DNA from: Sphingopyxis macrogoltabida | Lineage (GTDB): Bacteria > Pseudomonadota > Alphaproteobacteria > Sphingomonadales > Sphingomonadaceae | Assembly (NCBI GenBank): GCA_003241685.1 | Contig: QFPJ01000011.1 | Coordinates: forward strand, 15,548-79,547 | Reading direction: 5' to 3' | Length of the DNA stretch: 64,000 nt | Shown: piece after piece, positions 33,059 through 42,204 of the stretch | Numbering within the stretch: the stretch's first letter is position 1 | Layout of the letters: the number at the start of each line of letters is the position of its first letter | Made by a program: the position numbers and the translations under genes | The notes under the pieces: generated by a model | What the model was told of the DNA's origin: nothing | The model's input: only the letters and a program-made list of their open reading frames with translations | Database searches by the model: none

Positions 33059-33940
33059 ATGTTTTCGGGTTCGATTCCCGCCTTGGTGACGCCATTTCGC
33101 GACGGTGCGTTCGATGCTGCGGGTTTCGCGCGCCTCGTCAAATGGCAGATCGAGGAAGGAACGAGCGCGCTCGTGCCATGCGGTACGACCGGCGAAAGTG
33201 CGACGCTCAGCTTCGATGAACATTATCAGGTGATCGATGCGTGCATCGCCGCCGCCGACGGCCGCGTGCCGGTGATTGCCGGATGCGGGTCGAACGATAC
33301 CGCGACGGCGATCCGCCACATGCGCCACGCGGGTGCGGCCGGCGCCGCGGCGGCGCTGGTCGTCGCGCCCTATTACAACCGCCCCAGCCAGGACGGCATC
33401 GTGGCGCATTATCAGGCGCTTGCCGACGCCAGCGATCTGCCCATCGTCGTCTATAATGTGCCCGGACGGACCGTAACCGACATCAGCGCGGAGACGATGT
33501 GCCGGCTGGCCGAAATTCCGTCGGTCGTCGCGATCAAGGACGCCAGCGGCGATCTGGCGCGGGTGACACAGCACCGGGCGGGGGCGGGGGCCGACTTCTG
33601 CCAGCTCAGCGGCAATGACGATCTGTGGCTGGCCCATGCCGCGATGGGCGGTGTCGGGTGCATTTCGGTCACGGCCAATGTCGCGCCGCGCCTGTGCGCC
33701 GATTTCGCCGCCGCCTGTGCCGCCGGGGCCTGGGCGCAGGCGCTGATCCTCCATGATCGCCTGTTCGATCTGCACCGGGCGATGTTCACCGATGCATCGC
33801 CGGCGCCGGCCAAATATGCGCTGTCGAAAATCCACGGCTGGTTTTCGCCGGAAGTGCGCCTACCTATCATCCCGGCGACCGCGGCATCCTGCCGGGCGGT
33901 CGATGCCGCGCTGTCGTCGGCGGGAGTTCTTCAGGTTTAA
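33059..33940 (+). CDS. dapA: 4-hydroxy-tetrahydrodipicolinate synthase
   Basis: DapA condenses pyruvate and aspartate semialdehyde, the first step to lysine and diaminopimelate. The 293-residue protein is a TIM barrel with the Schiff-base Lys160 in VVAIKDASGDL, Thr-Thr in VPCGTTGESATL and Tyr132 in VYNVPGRT. The start ATG follows a GGAGCG ribosome site. smpB begins five bases after its stop, so dapA, smpB and the DUF2062 gene form one transcript. Confidence 0.96.
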   Translation: MFSGSIPALVTPFRDGAFDAAGFARLVKWQIEEGTSALVPCGTTGESATLSFDEHYQVIDACIAAADGRVPVIAGCGSNDTATAIRHMRHAGAAGAAAALVVAPYYNRPSQDGIVAHYQALADASDLPIVVYNVPGRTVTDISAETMCRLAEIPSVVAIKDASGDLARVTQHRAGAGADFCQLSGNDDLWLAHAAMGGVGCISVTANVAPRLCADFAAACAAGAWAQALILHDRLFDLHRAMFTDASPAPAKYALSKIHGWFSPEVRLPIIPATAASCRAVDAALSSAGVLQV

Positions 33941-33944
33941 TTGC

Positions 33945-34430
33945 ATGGCCCGTCCGCAGTCCGCCGCAGAATTCGACAAGAAAAAGGTCGTCGCCGAAAA
34001 CCGGCGCGCGCGCTTCGACTATGCCGTCGAACAGGTGTTCGAGGCGGGCATCGCGCTGCACGGCACCGAGGTGAAATCGTTGCGTTTCGGCGAAGGGACG
34101 ATCGCCGAAAGCTATGCCGAGGTGACGGGCGGCGAGGTGTGGCTGATCAACGCCAATATCCCCGAGTTCAGCCACGGCAACCGTTTCAATCACGAACCGC
34201 GCCGGCCGCGCAAGCTGCTGCTGAACGGCCGCGAGATCAACAAGCTGCACGCCGGGGTGATGCGGCAGGGCATGACGCTGGTGCCGCTGTCGGTCTATTT
34301 CAACAGCCGCGGCCGCGCGAAGGTCGAGCTTGCCTTGGCCAAGGGCAAGAAGGCGCACGACAAGCGGGAGTCGATCAAGGAGCGCGACTGGAAACGCGAC
34401 AAGCAGCGTCTGATGAAGGAGCGGGGATGA
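33945..34430 (+). CDS. smpB: SsrA-binding protein SmpB
   Basis: SmpB carries tmRNA to stalled ribosomes for trans-translation. The 161-residue protein has the OB-fold blocks FDYAVEQVFEAGIALHGTEVKSLR (cited in part: EAGIALHGTEVKSLR), AYVEV-like SYAEVTGGEVWLIN, NIPEFSHGNRFNHEP, RPRKLLLNGREI and the basic C-terminal tail KKAHDKRESIKERDWKR that enters the decoding centre. The stop overlaps the next start (ATGA). No tmRNA gene is visible in this window. Confidence 0.96.
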   Translation: MARPQSAAEFDKKKVVAENRRARFDYAVEQVFEAGIALHGTEVKSLRFGEGTIAESYAEVTGGEVWLINANIPEFSHGNRFNHEPRRPRKLLLNGREINKLHAGVMRQGMTLVPLSVYFNSRGRAKVELALAKGKKAHDKRESIKERDWKRDKQRLMKERG

Positions 34431-35095
34431 GCGGCGACGCGCCTCGCGATCCGGCGGTGAAGGACGCCCGGATAAAGGACGCCCCGGTCCGGGACAAGGC
34501 GGCGGTGATGAACTGGATTCGCCGCCATTCGCCGTCGCGGGAAGAGTTGCTGCAAAGCCGTTTCATTCGCCCCTTCGCCCACCGCGTCGCGCACAGCCAT
34601 TTGTGGCGCTTTACCCGGACGTCGGTGCCGCGCGGCACGGCGCTGGGCCTGTTCGTCGGGCTGTTCTTCCTGATTCCGGGCGTGCAGATCCTGGGCGTGG
34701 CGCTGCTCGCCCTGCCTTTTCGGGCCAATATTCCGATCGGCGCGGCGATGACGTTCCTGTCGAATCCGCTGACCACGCCGATCATCCTGGCCGCATCGGT
34801 CTGGCTCGGCAGCGCGCTGTTCGGCCTGCACACCAATGTCTCCAACCTCTATATCCTTTACGATGAGGGCGCGTCGCTGATCGAATGGTGGCACTGGTTC
34901 ACCGCCAATGCGGGAACCGCATTGCTGGGCGGGCTGGCCGGATTGTTCGTCATCTCGCTGGTGTCCGCGGCCGTGGGTTACGTGCTGGCGGCGCTGTTCT
35001 GGGACAATTGGATTCGCCTGCGCTGGCGCCGCAAGCTGCGCCGCGCCCGCGACCAACGACTTGAGCCTTCGACGAGCGACACGCCGGCCGGTTGA
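34427..35095 (+). CDS. DUF2062 inner-membrane protein
   Basis: The 222-residue protein has a charged N-terminal tail (about 1-60), then the DUF2062 core. That core includes an Arg/Ser-rich loop (RFTRTSVPRGTALGLFVGLF), several membrane segments (LFVGLFFLIPG, ILGVALLALPF, TPIILAASVWLG, LLGGLAGLFVISLVSAAVGYV) and the family's FLSNPLTTPI block. The function of DUF2062 proteins is not settled. The start overlaps the smpB stop by 4 bp (ATGA), which also fixes the start choice. Confidence 0.85.
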   Translation: MSGDAPRDPAVKDARIKDAPVRDKAAVMNWIRRHSPSREELLQSRFIRPFAHRVAHSHLWRFTRTSVPRGTALGLFVGLFFLIPGVQILGVALLALPFRANIPIGAAMTFLSNPLTTPIILAASVWLGSALFGLHTNVSNLYILYDEGASLIEWWHWFTANAGTALLGGLAGLFVISLVSAAVGYVLAALFWDNWIRLRWRRKLRRARDQRLEPSTSDTPAG

Positions 35096-35187
35096 ACCCG
35101 GCATGGCGAAGCGTATAGCTTTGCCCCATCGCAAGGACGCCCCCTCCCTTGGCGGTGCGCCCTTGGTCACTCGATACGGGGAATAAT

Positions 35188-37254
35188 ATGACATATCTGC
35201 ACCGCACGTCCCGCCTGCTGGCGACCGCCGCGCTTGGCGCGCTTCTGGTCGGCCAGGCACCGGCCGTCCTTGCCCAGGATGCCGCCGCGACCGCCCAAGC
35301 CCCCGCGGGGTCCGCCGAAAAGCCGGCGATAGGGGATTTCGGCTTCGATATGGCCGGGATGGATCGCAGCGTTCAGCCGGGCGACGATTTCTACGGCTTC
35401 GCCAACGGAAACTGGGCCAAGAATACGCCGATTCCCGACGACAAGTCCAACTATGGCATGTTCACGGCGCTGGCCGATCTGTCGCAGGAGCGCACGCGCG
35501 AGATATTGGACGCGGCCAAGGGCGATCCGAACAGCATGATCGGCCGCGCCTATGCCTCCTATCTCGATTCGGCGACGATCGAGGCAAAGGGGCTTGCGCC
35601 GATTCAGCCGTGGCTCGCCAAGGTGCGCGCGGTCGACAAAAAAGGCCTCGCGGCCCTGCTCGCCGAGGCGGACCGCAGCGGCGTGCAGCATTTCTTCGGC
35701 GGCTATGTCGGACAGGACGACAAGAATCCCGACGTCTATATCTATAATATGAGGCAGGGCGGCCTCGGGATGCCCGACCGCGATTTCTACCTGAAGGACA
35801 ATGAGCGGAACGCCAAGCTGCAGGCCGCCTATCTGGCGCATCTGCAAAATGTGCTGACGCTGGCCGGCGAAAAGAATGCCGCGGCGCGGGCTCAGGCGAT
35901 CTACGACTTCGAAAAGAAGGTCGCGGCCGTGCATTGGGACAAGAACGACAGCAGCGATGCGACCAAAACCTATAACAAGCTGACGATCGCCGATCTTGCG
36001 CGGACCGCGCCGGGATTCGATTGGGCGACCTTCATCCGGGGGATAGGCGTTAAGGAAGACAGCCTGCTGGTCGCGCAGCCGAGCGCCTTTGCGGGCGAGG
36101 CGAAGCTGTTGACCGAGGCTCCGATCGCGGTGATCCGCGATCTGCTGCTGGTTCGCAGCGTCGACGCCTTTGCCGATGTTCTGCCCGATGCGGTGGCGCA
36201 GGAATCCTTCTCCTTTTTCGGCACCGCCTTGTCGGGCACGCCGCAGATGCAGGAACGCTGGAAGCGTGCGGTCGACTTTACGACCGGCAATATGGGCGAA
36301 GCGGTCGGCAAGGATTATGTCGCCAAATATTTCCCGCCCGAAACCAAGGCGGAAATGGACAAGCTGGTCCAGAATGTCCTCGCCGCCATGGGGCGCCGGA
36401 TCGACGGCCTGACTTGGATGCAGCCCGCCACGAAGGTGAAAGCGCGCCAGAAACTGGCCAATTTCACGACCAAGATCGGCTATCCCGACCAGTGGAAGGA
36501 TTATAGCAAGCTGGAAATCCGGGGCGACGACCTGTTCGGTAATGCGCTGCGCGCCAACCAGTTCGCGCATGACGACAATATCGGCCGGCTGGGCGGCCCG
36601 ATCCGCCGCTGGGAATGGTTCATGACGCCGATGACCGTCAACGCCTATGCCAATTTCGGGATGAACGAAATCGTCTTTCCCGCCGCGATCCTGCAACCGC
36701 CCTTTTTCGATCCGAAGGCCGATCCGGCCGTCAATTACGGCGGCATCGGCGCGGTGATCGGGCATGAGGTCAGTCATCATTTCGACGATCAGGGCGCGAA
36801 ATATGACGAGACCGGCAAGCTGGCCGACTGGTGGACGCCGGAGGACGTCAAGGCTTTCGAAGCCGCGGGCCAGGCCCTGATCGATCAGTACAGCGCCTAT
36901 GAAGTGCTGCCGGGCGAACATCTCGACGGCAAGTTCACGCTGGGCGAGAATATCGGCGATCTCGCCGGCCTGACCGTTGCCTATGATGCCTACAAGGCGT
37001 CGCTGGGCGGCAAGGAGGCGCCGGTGATCGACGGACTGACCGGCGATCAACGCTTCTTCCTGGGCTGGGCGCAGGTGTGGCGGCGCAACTATCGCGAACA
37101 GAATCTGTCGCAGCGTATCACGACCGATCCGCATTCGCCGTCGATCCAGCGGACTTGGGTCTCGCGCAACCTTGACCCTTGGTATAAGGCCTATCAGATC
37201 AAGGAAGGCCAGAAGCTGTATCTGGCGCCCAAGGATCGCGTTCACATCTGGTGA
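35188..37254 (+). CDS. M13 family (neprilysin-like) zinc metallopeptidase
   Basis: The 688-residue protein has a signal peptide (LLATAALGALLVGQAPAVLA) and the M13 layout: N-terminal domain starting GDDFYGFANGNWAKN, and a C-terminal catalytic domain with NAYANFGMNEIVFPAAIL, the zinc motif HEVSHHFDDQG (His526, Glu527, His530) and the third ligand Glu587 in GENIGDLAGL. The C-terminal motif of M13 enzymes is CxxW; here the protein ends KDRVHIW. It is probably a periplasmic or outer-membrane-bound oligopeptidase. RBS GGGAA lies before the ATG. Confidence 0.95.
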   Translation: MTYLHRTSRLLATAALGALLVGQAPAVLAQDAAATAQAPAGSAEKPAIGDFGFDMAGMDRSVQPGDDFYGFANGNWAKNTPIPDDKSNYGMFTALADLSQERTREILDAAKGDPNSMIGRAYASYLDSATIEAKGLAPIQPWLAKVRAVDKKGLAALLAEADRSGVQHFFGGYVGQDDKNPDVYIYNMRQGGLGMPDRDFYLKDNERNAKLQAAYLAHLQNVLTLAGEKNAAARAQAIYDFEKKVAAVHWDKNDSSDATKTYNKLTIADLARTAPGFDWATFIRGIGVKEDSLLVAQPSAFAGEAKLLTEAPIAVIRDLLLVRSVDAFADVLPDAVAQESFSFFGTALSGTPQMQERWKRAVDFTTGNMGEAVGKDYVAKYFPPETKAEMDKLVQNVLAAMGRRIDGLTWMQPATKVKARQKLANFTTKIGYPDQWKDYSKLEIRGDDLFGNALRANQFAHDDNIGRLGGPIRRWEWFMTPMTVNAYANFGMNEIVFPAAILQPPFFDPKADPAVNYGGIGAVIGHEVSHHFDDQGAKYDETGKLADWWTPEDVKAFEAAGQALIDQYSAYEVLPGEHLDGKFTLGENIGDLAGLTVAYDAYKASLGGKEAPVIDGLTGDQRFFLGWAQVWRRNYREQNLSQRITTDPHSPSIQRTWVSRNLDPWYKAYQIKEGQKLYLAPKDRVHIW

Positions 37255-37278
37255 TGCGCCAACGACAGAGAGACATCA

Positions 37279-39723
37279 TTGACCAGCCAGAGCCTGCCTT
37301 CCGCTGATACCGATTTCAGCAGGGGGGCGGGCTCCGCCAACGTGATCGCGGTGCCTGCCGCGCTGTCGCGAACCGATGGGGCGATCATCCTCGGGCTGGC
37401 GCTGTTGTCGGTCGTGCTGTTGTTCTGGGCAACGCGCGATCCGGTGCTGGTCGCGGGCTTCGTCGCCGGTCTTGCCCTGATTGCGTGCGGCATGCTGCTT
37501 TTTCGCCGACTGTTTCCGGCCGCCGCGTCGGGCGATGCCGCGCCGCCCGACTGGTCGATGCTGCGGCAGGCGGTCAATCATGACGATGTCGCGATTGCCG
37601 TTACCGACCGCGCCGGGCGACTCGTTTGCGCCAATGACCTGTTCGCGACGTGGATGGGCGGCTTCGTCACGCCGCCGGGACTGCCGCTCGACGGGCGCGG
37701 CGCGGAGCTTTTGAAGAATGCCGGCCGGGCTGCCTGGCGCGATGGCGAGGGCAGCGTCGATGACCTGTCGATCGGCGCCCTGCCGCTGCGCGCGCAGGTC
37801 GCGCGCGCGGGTCAGTCCGACGATTATCTGATCTGGCGTTTTTCGGCCGTCGAGCGGCTCGATCTTGCGTCGGAAATCGTCCGGCATCTGGATGGTCCGG
37901 CCGGCCGCACGCTGGGTCAGGCGGGCATCATGGCCGCGCTCGTCAGCGCGGAAGGGCGCCTGCGCGTCGCAAACCATGCCTTTCTGCTGCGCGCTCTGGG
38001 GGAGAGCGATGCGGTTCATTATGCGGGCCGCGACGTCGCGGCGATGCTGCGGCTCGACGATGCCGGCGGCCTGTCGTTCGCGCGCGAGGGCGATCGGGCC
38101 ACCCCGGTTCGCATGGTGCAGATCCCGCTCGCACCCGCCGACGCCAACGGGCCGATGCTGTTGGCGATGCTGGACGAGGATATCGGCCCCGCCGATCGCG
38201 GCACGGCGCAAACCTATGTCGAAACGCTGTTGTCGCTTCTCCCCTTCGGCCTGGCCCTTGTCGATCGCGATGGCCGTTTCCTTTACATGAACCGGGCTTT
38301 CCTGCGGGCCGCGGGGGTCGAGGACGGGCGCAAGCCCCGCTATCCGGGCGACCTGGTCGTCGGGGAGGACAAGGGGCCGCTCGCGGACATGATCCGCCGC
38401 CACAGCAGCGGCCAGCAGGTCGGCGGCGACCTGTCGATCCGGCTGGCCGGTCAGGGCGACGAGCCGGTGTCGATGCGGATTGTCGGCGTGCGGGGGCTGG
38501 GCGAGGCGGCCGTGTTGCTGAGCCTGAAGGATTCGAGCGAGGAGTCGCGACTGAAGCGGCAGGTGGCACAGGCATCCAAGATGCAGGCCGTCGGCCAGCT
38601 TGCCGGCGGCGTCGCCCATGACTTCAACAATATCCTGACCGCGGTTCTTGGAAGCTGCGACCTGATGCTGATGCGCCATACGCCCGGTGACAGCGATTAT
38701 GACGACATCCAGCAGATTCGCAGCAACGCCAATCGTGCAGCCAGCCTGACGCGGCAACTGCTCGCCTTTTCGCGGCAGCAGACGCTGCGGCCGCAAATCC
38801 TGCAACTTCCCGATGTGATTTCGGAGGTGTCGCACCTGCTCAAGCGGCTGATCGGCGACACGGTGCAACTGTCGGTGCATCATGGGCGCGGGCTGGGCGC
38901 GGTGCGGGCCGACCCCGGCCAGCTTGAACAGGTGATCATCAATCTGGCCGTCAACGCGCGCGACGCGATGCCCGGCGGCGGAACGCTGACGATCGAAACC
39001 TATCCCGTGTCGGCGGCGGACGTGCGCCAGATGGGCAACGAATTCATGCCGCCGGCCGATTACAGCGTGTTGCGGGTCCGCGATACGGGTACGGGCATTC
39101 CGGTCGACGTGCTGCCCAAGATATTCGAACCCTTCTTCACGACCAAGGATGTCGGCAAGGGGACCGGACTTGGCCTGTCGACCGTCTATGGTATCATCAA
39201 GCAGTCCGCCGGTTTCATCTTTGCCGATAGCAGGCCGGGGCAGGGGACGGACTTCACCATCTACCTGCCCGTGCACCGCGCGAACGACGGCACGGCGGCG
39301 GTTGCGGCGCCCCCGCCCAAGGCCAAGAAGAGCCAATGGGGGACGGGGACGATCCTGCTCGTCGAGGATGAGGATATGGTACGCGCGGTTGCCGAGCGCG
39401 CCTTGGTCCGCGCGGGCTATAGCGTCGTCACCGCGGCGCAGGGTGAAGAAGGATTGGAACGGTTCGCAGCGATGGACAAGATCGACCTTATCGTCAGCGA
39501 CGTCGTCATGCCGACGATGGACGGCCCCGCGATGGTTCGCGCCATGCGCGCGCAGCGGCCGGATCTGCCGGTGCTGTTCATGTCGGGCTATGCCGAAGAA
39601 CAGCTGCGCCAGTCGATCGACATCGCCGATGTCGCGTTTCTGCCCAAACCCTTTTCGGTGGTGCAATTGACCGAGGCGGTGTCGGCGACGCTGGACGATG
39701 CGGCGCATCGGGTGGCGTCATGA
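37279..39723 (+). CDS. cckA: Hybrid histidine kinase CckA
   Basis: CckA sits at the head of the CckA-ChpT-CtrA/CpdR phosphorelay. The 814-residue protein has two membrane segments (about 33-78), PAS-like domains (about 95-190 and 310-415), the dimerisation helix with His447 in LAGGVAHDFNNILTAVLG, the HATPase domain (NLAVNARDAMPGGG, RDTGTGIP, GTGLGLSTVYGII) and a C-terminal receiver with Asp741 (IVSDVVMPTMDGP). The GGVAHDFNN signature and layout match CckA. The start is TTG 37279, 24 bp after the preceding stop. Later GTG codons are possible starts. It overlaps the next gene by 4 bp. Confidence 0.9.
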   Translation: MTSQSLPSADTDFSRGAGSANVIAVPAALSRTDGAIILGLALLSVVLLFWATRDPVLVAGFVAGLALIACGMLLFRRLFPAAASGDAAPPDWSMLRQAVNHDDVAIAVTDRAGRLVCANDLFATWMGGFVTPPGLPLDGRGAELLKNAGRAAWRDGEGSVDDLSIGALPLRAQVARAGQSDDYLIWRFSAVERLDLASEIVRHLDGPAGRTLGQAGIMAALVSAEGRLRVANHAFLLRALGESDAVHYAGRDVAAMLRLDDAGGLSFAREGDRATPVRMVQIPLAPADANGPMLLAMLDEDIGPADRGTAQTYVETLLSLLPFGLALVDRDGRFLYMNRAFLRAAGVEDGRKPRYPGDLVVGEDKGPLADMIRRHSSGQQVGGDLSIRLAGQGDEPVSMRIVGVRGLGEAAVLLSLKDSSEESRLKRQVAQASKMQAVGQLAGGVAHDFNNILTAVLGSCDLMLMRHTPGDSDYDDIQQIRSNANRAASLTRQLLAFSRQQTLRPQILQLPDVISEVSHLLKRLIGDTVQLSVHHGRGLGAVRADPGQLEQVIINLAVNARDAMPGGGTLTIETYPVSAADVRQMGNEFMPPADYSVLRVRDTGTGIPVDVLPKIFEPFFTTKDVGKGTGLGLSTVYGIIKQSAGFIFADSRPGQGTDFTIYLPVHRANDGTAAVAAPPPKAKKSQWGTGTILLVEDEDMVRAVAERALVRAGYSVVTAAQGEEGLERFAAMDKIDLIVSDVVMPTMDGPAMVRAMRAQRPDLPVLFMSGYAEEQLRQSIDIADVAFLPKPFSVVQLTEAVSATLDDAAHRVAS

Positions 39724-40073
39724 CGGAAGGGCGCCGTATTCTGCTCGTCGAAGACGATGTCCTGATCGGCATGATGCTGGTCGACATGTTCGATGCGCTC
39801 GGCTTTGCGGAGCCGGCGCAGGCGACGACCAACGACGAGGCATTGGCGATCATCGCGGAGGAACGGATCGACGGGGCGCTGGTCGACATCAATCTGGGCG
39901 AGGAAAAGGGCTGGCCGGTCGCGGACGCGCTGGCGGCGCGCGGCATCCCCTTTGCCTTCACATCGGGCGGCGGCGACGTGATCCCGGCGCCGCACGCGAA
40001 TCGGCGACTCGTCACAAAACCCTTTCGGCTGAGCGAGATAGAGGCTGCGTTAAGCGAGTTTTTCAGCGGCTGA
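39720..40073 (+). CDS. Single-domain response regulator coupled to cckA
   Basis: The 117-residue receiver has the acidic pocket (LLVEDDVLIG), the phospho-acceptor Asp in GALVDINLGEEKGW and the Lys in VTKPFRLSEI. It has no output domain. The ATG overlaps the cckA stop (ATGA at 39720-39723), suggesting coupled translation and a role next to CckA. The 'VDINLG' form marks the receiver subgroup often fused to or beside hybrid kinases of the HWE/CckA type. It is not CpdR or DivK by obvious sequence; its place in the phosphorelay is an inference from position. Confidence 0.85.
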   Translation: MTEGRRILLVEDDVLIGMMLVDMFDALGFAEPAQATTNDEALAIIAEERIDGALVDINLGEEKGWPVADALAARGIPFAFTSGGGDVIPAPHANRRLVTKPFRLSEIEAALSEFFSG

Positions 40074-40117
40074 ACGCCTGCGAAACCCAAGGCGCAGGGC
40101 CTTTCCGCAAAAATTTT

Positions 40118-40141
40118 GTTCTCCACTTGTTCTATGAGAAC
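40118..40141 (+). promoter_or_regulatory. LexA (SOS) box of recA
   Basis: GTTC-N7-GTTC, the direct-repeat operator bound by alphaproteobacterial LexA, is at 40118-40132, 77 bp before the recA ATG. The second GTTC also forms a palindrome GTTC-N5-GAAC (40129-40141) with a following GAAC. The three words overlap the likely recA promoter region. Confidence 0.9.
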
Positions 40142-40208
40142 AAATGTGGCACATGGGTACAGCGTTGCGGTGCGCCGGCAGGCGCTCTAGAGCTGGAAAG
40201 GGACGGTC

Positions 40209-41288
40209 ATGGCCGGACAATTGTCACTCGTGGAATCGGGGAAATCAGTGAACGGAACGGACAGGCAGAAGGCGCTCGACGCCGCGCTCGCGCAGATCGA
40301 TCGCGCGTTCGGCAAGGGCTCGGTGATGAAGCTGGGGTCGAAGGAAGCGATGCAGGTGGAGGCCGTCTCCACCGGATCGCTCGGCCTCGACATCGCGCTG
40401 GGCGTCGGCGGTCTGCCGCGCGGCCGCGTCATTGAAATCTATGGCCCCGAAAGCTCGGGCAAGACCACGCTGGCGCTGCACTGCATCGCCGAGGCGCAGA
40501 AGATGGGCGGCACCGCCGCCTTCGTCGATGCCGAACATGCGCTGGACCCGGTCTATGCGCGAAAGCTGGGGGTCGACATCGATGAACTGATCGTGTCGCA
40601 GCCCGATACGGGCGAACAGGCGCTGGAGATCGTCGACACGCTGGTGCGCTCGAACGCGATCGACGTGCTGGTCGTCGATTCGGTCGCCGCGCTGGTGCCG
40701 CGCGCCGAAATCGAAGGCGAGATGGGCGACAGCCATGTCGGCCTGCAGGCGCGGTTGATGTCGCAGAGCCTGCGCAAGCTGACCGGGTCGATCAGCCGGT
40801 CACGCTGCATGGTGATCTTCATCAACCAGCTGCGCATGAAGATCGGCGTGATGTACGGCAATCCCGAAACGACGACGGGCGGCAACGCGCTGAAATTCTA
40901 TGCGTCGGTTCGTCTGGACATCCGCCGCACCGGCCAGATCAAGGATCGCGACGAGATCGTCGGCAACACGACGCGCGTCAAGGTCGTCAAGAACAAGGTC
41001 GCCCCGCCGTTCAAGCAGGTCGAATTCGACATCATGTATGGGCAGGGCATTTCGAAGATCGGCGAGATTCTCGACCTCGGCGTCAAGGCGGGTCTGGTCG
41101 AAAAAGCGGGCGCGTGGTTCAGCTATGATTCGATCCGGATCGGGCAGGGGCGCGAAAATGCGAAGACGTTCCTCTCCGAAAATCCGGAACTGATGCAGCG
41201 TCTCGAAACCGCGATCCGCGGCCGGACCGACGCCGTGGCGGAAGAAATGATGGCCGGCCCCGATGCGGAAGACGACGGCGACACTTGA
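40209..41288 (+). CDS. recA: Recombinase RecA
   Basis: RecA forms filaments on single-stranded DNA, performs strand exchange and triggers LexA self-cleavage. The 359-residue protein has the N-terminal KALDAALAQIDRAFGKGSVM, Walker A GPESSGKTT, Walker B region LVVDSVAALVPRAE, the L2 loop region NQLRMKIGVMYGNPETTTGG (cited in part: KIGVMYGNPETTTGG) and the acidic C-terminus. Start ATG 40209 follows AGGGAC. The upstream LexA box shows SOS control. A hairpin at 41301-41327 follows the stop. Confidence 0.98.
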   Translation: MAGQLSLVESGKSVNGTDRQKALDAALAQIDRAFGKGSVMKLGSKEAMQVEAVSTGSLGLDIALGVGGLPRGRVIEIYGPESSGKTTLALHCIAEAQKMGGTAAFVDAEHALDPVYARKLGVDIDELIVSQPDTGEQALEIVDTLVRSNAIDVLVVDSVAALVPRAEIEGEMGDSHVGLQARLMSQSLRKLTGSISRSRCMVIFINQLRMKIGVMYGNPETTTGGNALKFYASVRLDIRRTGQIKDRDEIVGNTTRVKVVKNKVAPPFKQVEFDIMYGQGISKIGEILDLGVKAGLVEKAGAWFSYDSIRIGQGRENAKTFLSENPELMQRLETAIRGRTDAVAEEMMAGPDAEDDGDT

Positions 41289-41300
41289 TTGATTCCCTTC

Positions 41301-41327
41301 CGGGTGGCGCGCGGTGCGGGCCACCCG
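41301..41327 (+). terminator. Hairpin after recA, possible terminator
   Basis: CGGGTGGC (41301-41308) faces GCCACCCG (41320-41327) across an 11-base loop, 12 bases after the recA stop. No T-run follows, so it may protect the 3' end rather than stop transcription. The rest of the 284-bp gap before the glutathione transferase holds no gene I can support. Confidence 0.4.
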
Positions 41328-41572
41328 GGGAAACGGGGGCGGGCCCGTAGCCCTTGCACGCTGCGCCGTACCTGCATTGCCCCTCTCCCGCAGGTCGGCC
41401 CGCTCGCCGTTGATCCCGATTTCGCTCCGGCGGCGGCGAACCCTCTGTTTCCCCTGTGACGGTTCTTTTGACTTGCCTGTAAGGGCTATTCGGGCTCTTT
41501 CACGGACATCGGTGATGGACCGGCCGGCCCTGATGGCCGGCCTTGGCCGCCACCCCGCCGGGAGAGACATAT

Positions 41573-42199
41573 ATGAGCCTGATCGTCCATCACCTCAACA
41601 ACAGCCGGTCACAGCGTATCTTGTGGCTGCTCGAAGAAATCGGCGCGTCTTATGACGTCCGCTTCTACGACCGCGACCCGGTCACCAATCTGGCGCCCCC
41701 CGAATTGCGCGCCGTCCACCCGCTCGGGAAATCGCCCGTGCTCGAGGATGAAGGCCGGACGATCGTCGAATCGGCGGCGATCGTGGAATATCTCTGCGAA
41801 TATCATGGCGGCGACCGTCTGGTGCCGCAGCGCGGAACCGATGATCATGTCCGCCATCTGCAATGGATGCATTTCGCCGAAGGGTCGGCGATGACGCCGA
41901 TCCTGCTGCGGATATATACCGCCCGGCTGGGGGAGGCGGCCGCGCCGCTCGAGGCGCGCATTACCGAACAGCTCGATTCGCATTTTTCCTATATGGAAAG
42001 CGAGGTCAGCGACGCGGGTCACTTCATCGGCAATGATCTGTCGGCGGCCGACGTCATGCTCAGCTTTCCGGCGGAGATCGCGATCATGCAAGGCATGGCG
42101 CCCCGCTATCCCAAGCTCGCGGCTTTCGTGAACGCCTGTCACGATCGCCCGGCGTGGCGCCGCGCGCGCGAAAAGGGCGGCGCCTATTATGGCTATTGA
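41573..42199 (+). CDS. Glutathione S-transferase family protein
   Basis: The 208-residue protein has an N-terminal thioredoxin-like domain (SLIVHHLNNSRSQRILWLLEE, cited in part: HHLNNSRSQRILWLLEE) with the cis-Pro and Glu-Ser pair for glutathione (GKSPVLEDE, IVESAAIVEYL), and a helical C-terminal domain ending in NACHDRPAWRRAREKGG. The Ser in NNSRS is at the usual catalytic place. GST families conjugate or reduce electrophiles; substrate unknown. Start is the ATG at 41573 after a GGGAGAG ribosome site. Confidence 0.92.
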   Translation: MSLIVHHLNNSRSQRILWLLEEIGASYDVRFYDRDPVTNLAPPELRAVHPLGKSPVLEDEGRTIVESAAIVEYLCEYHGGDRLVPQRGTDDHVRHLQWMHFAEGSAMTPILLRIYTARLGEAAAPLEARITEQLDSHFSYMESEVSDAGHFIGNDLSAADVMLSFPAEIAIMQGMAPRYPKLAAFVNACHDRPAWRRAREKGGAYYGY

Positions 42200-42204
42200 T
42201 CCTT

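Noticed and set aside
37276..39708. Open frame of about 810 codons opposite cckA
   Set aside because: It is antisense to a gene with intact kinase and receiver motifs; its translation has no domain.
41521..41542. GGCCGGCC-CTGAT-GGCCGGCC palindrome before the glutathione transferase
   Set aside because: It is made of self-complementary GC words that arise easily in this base composition, and it lacks a T-run; no function can be supported.
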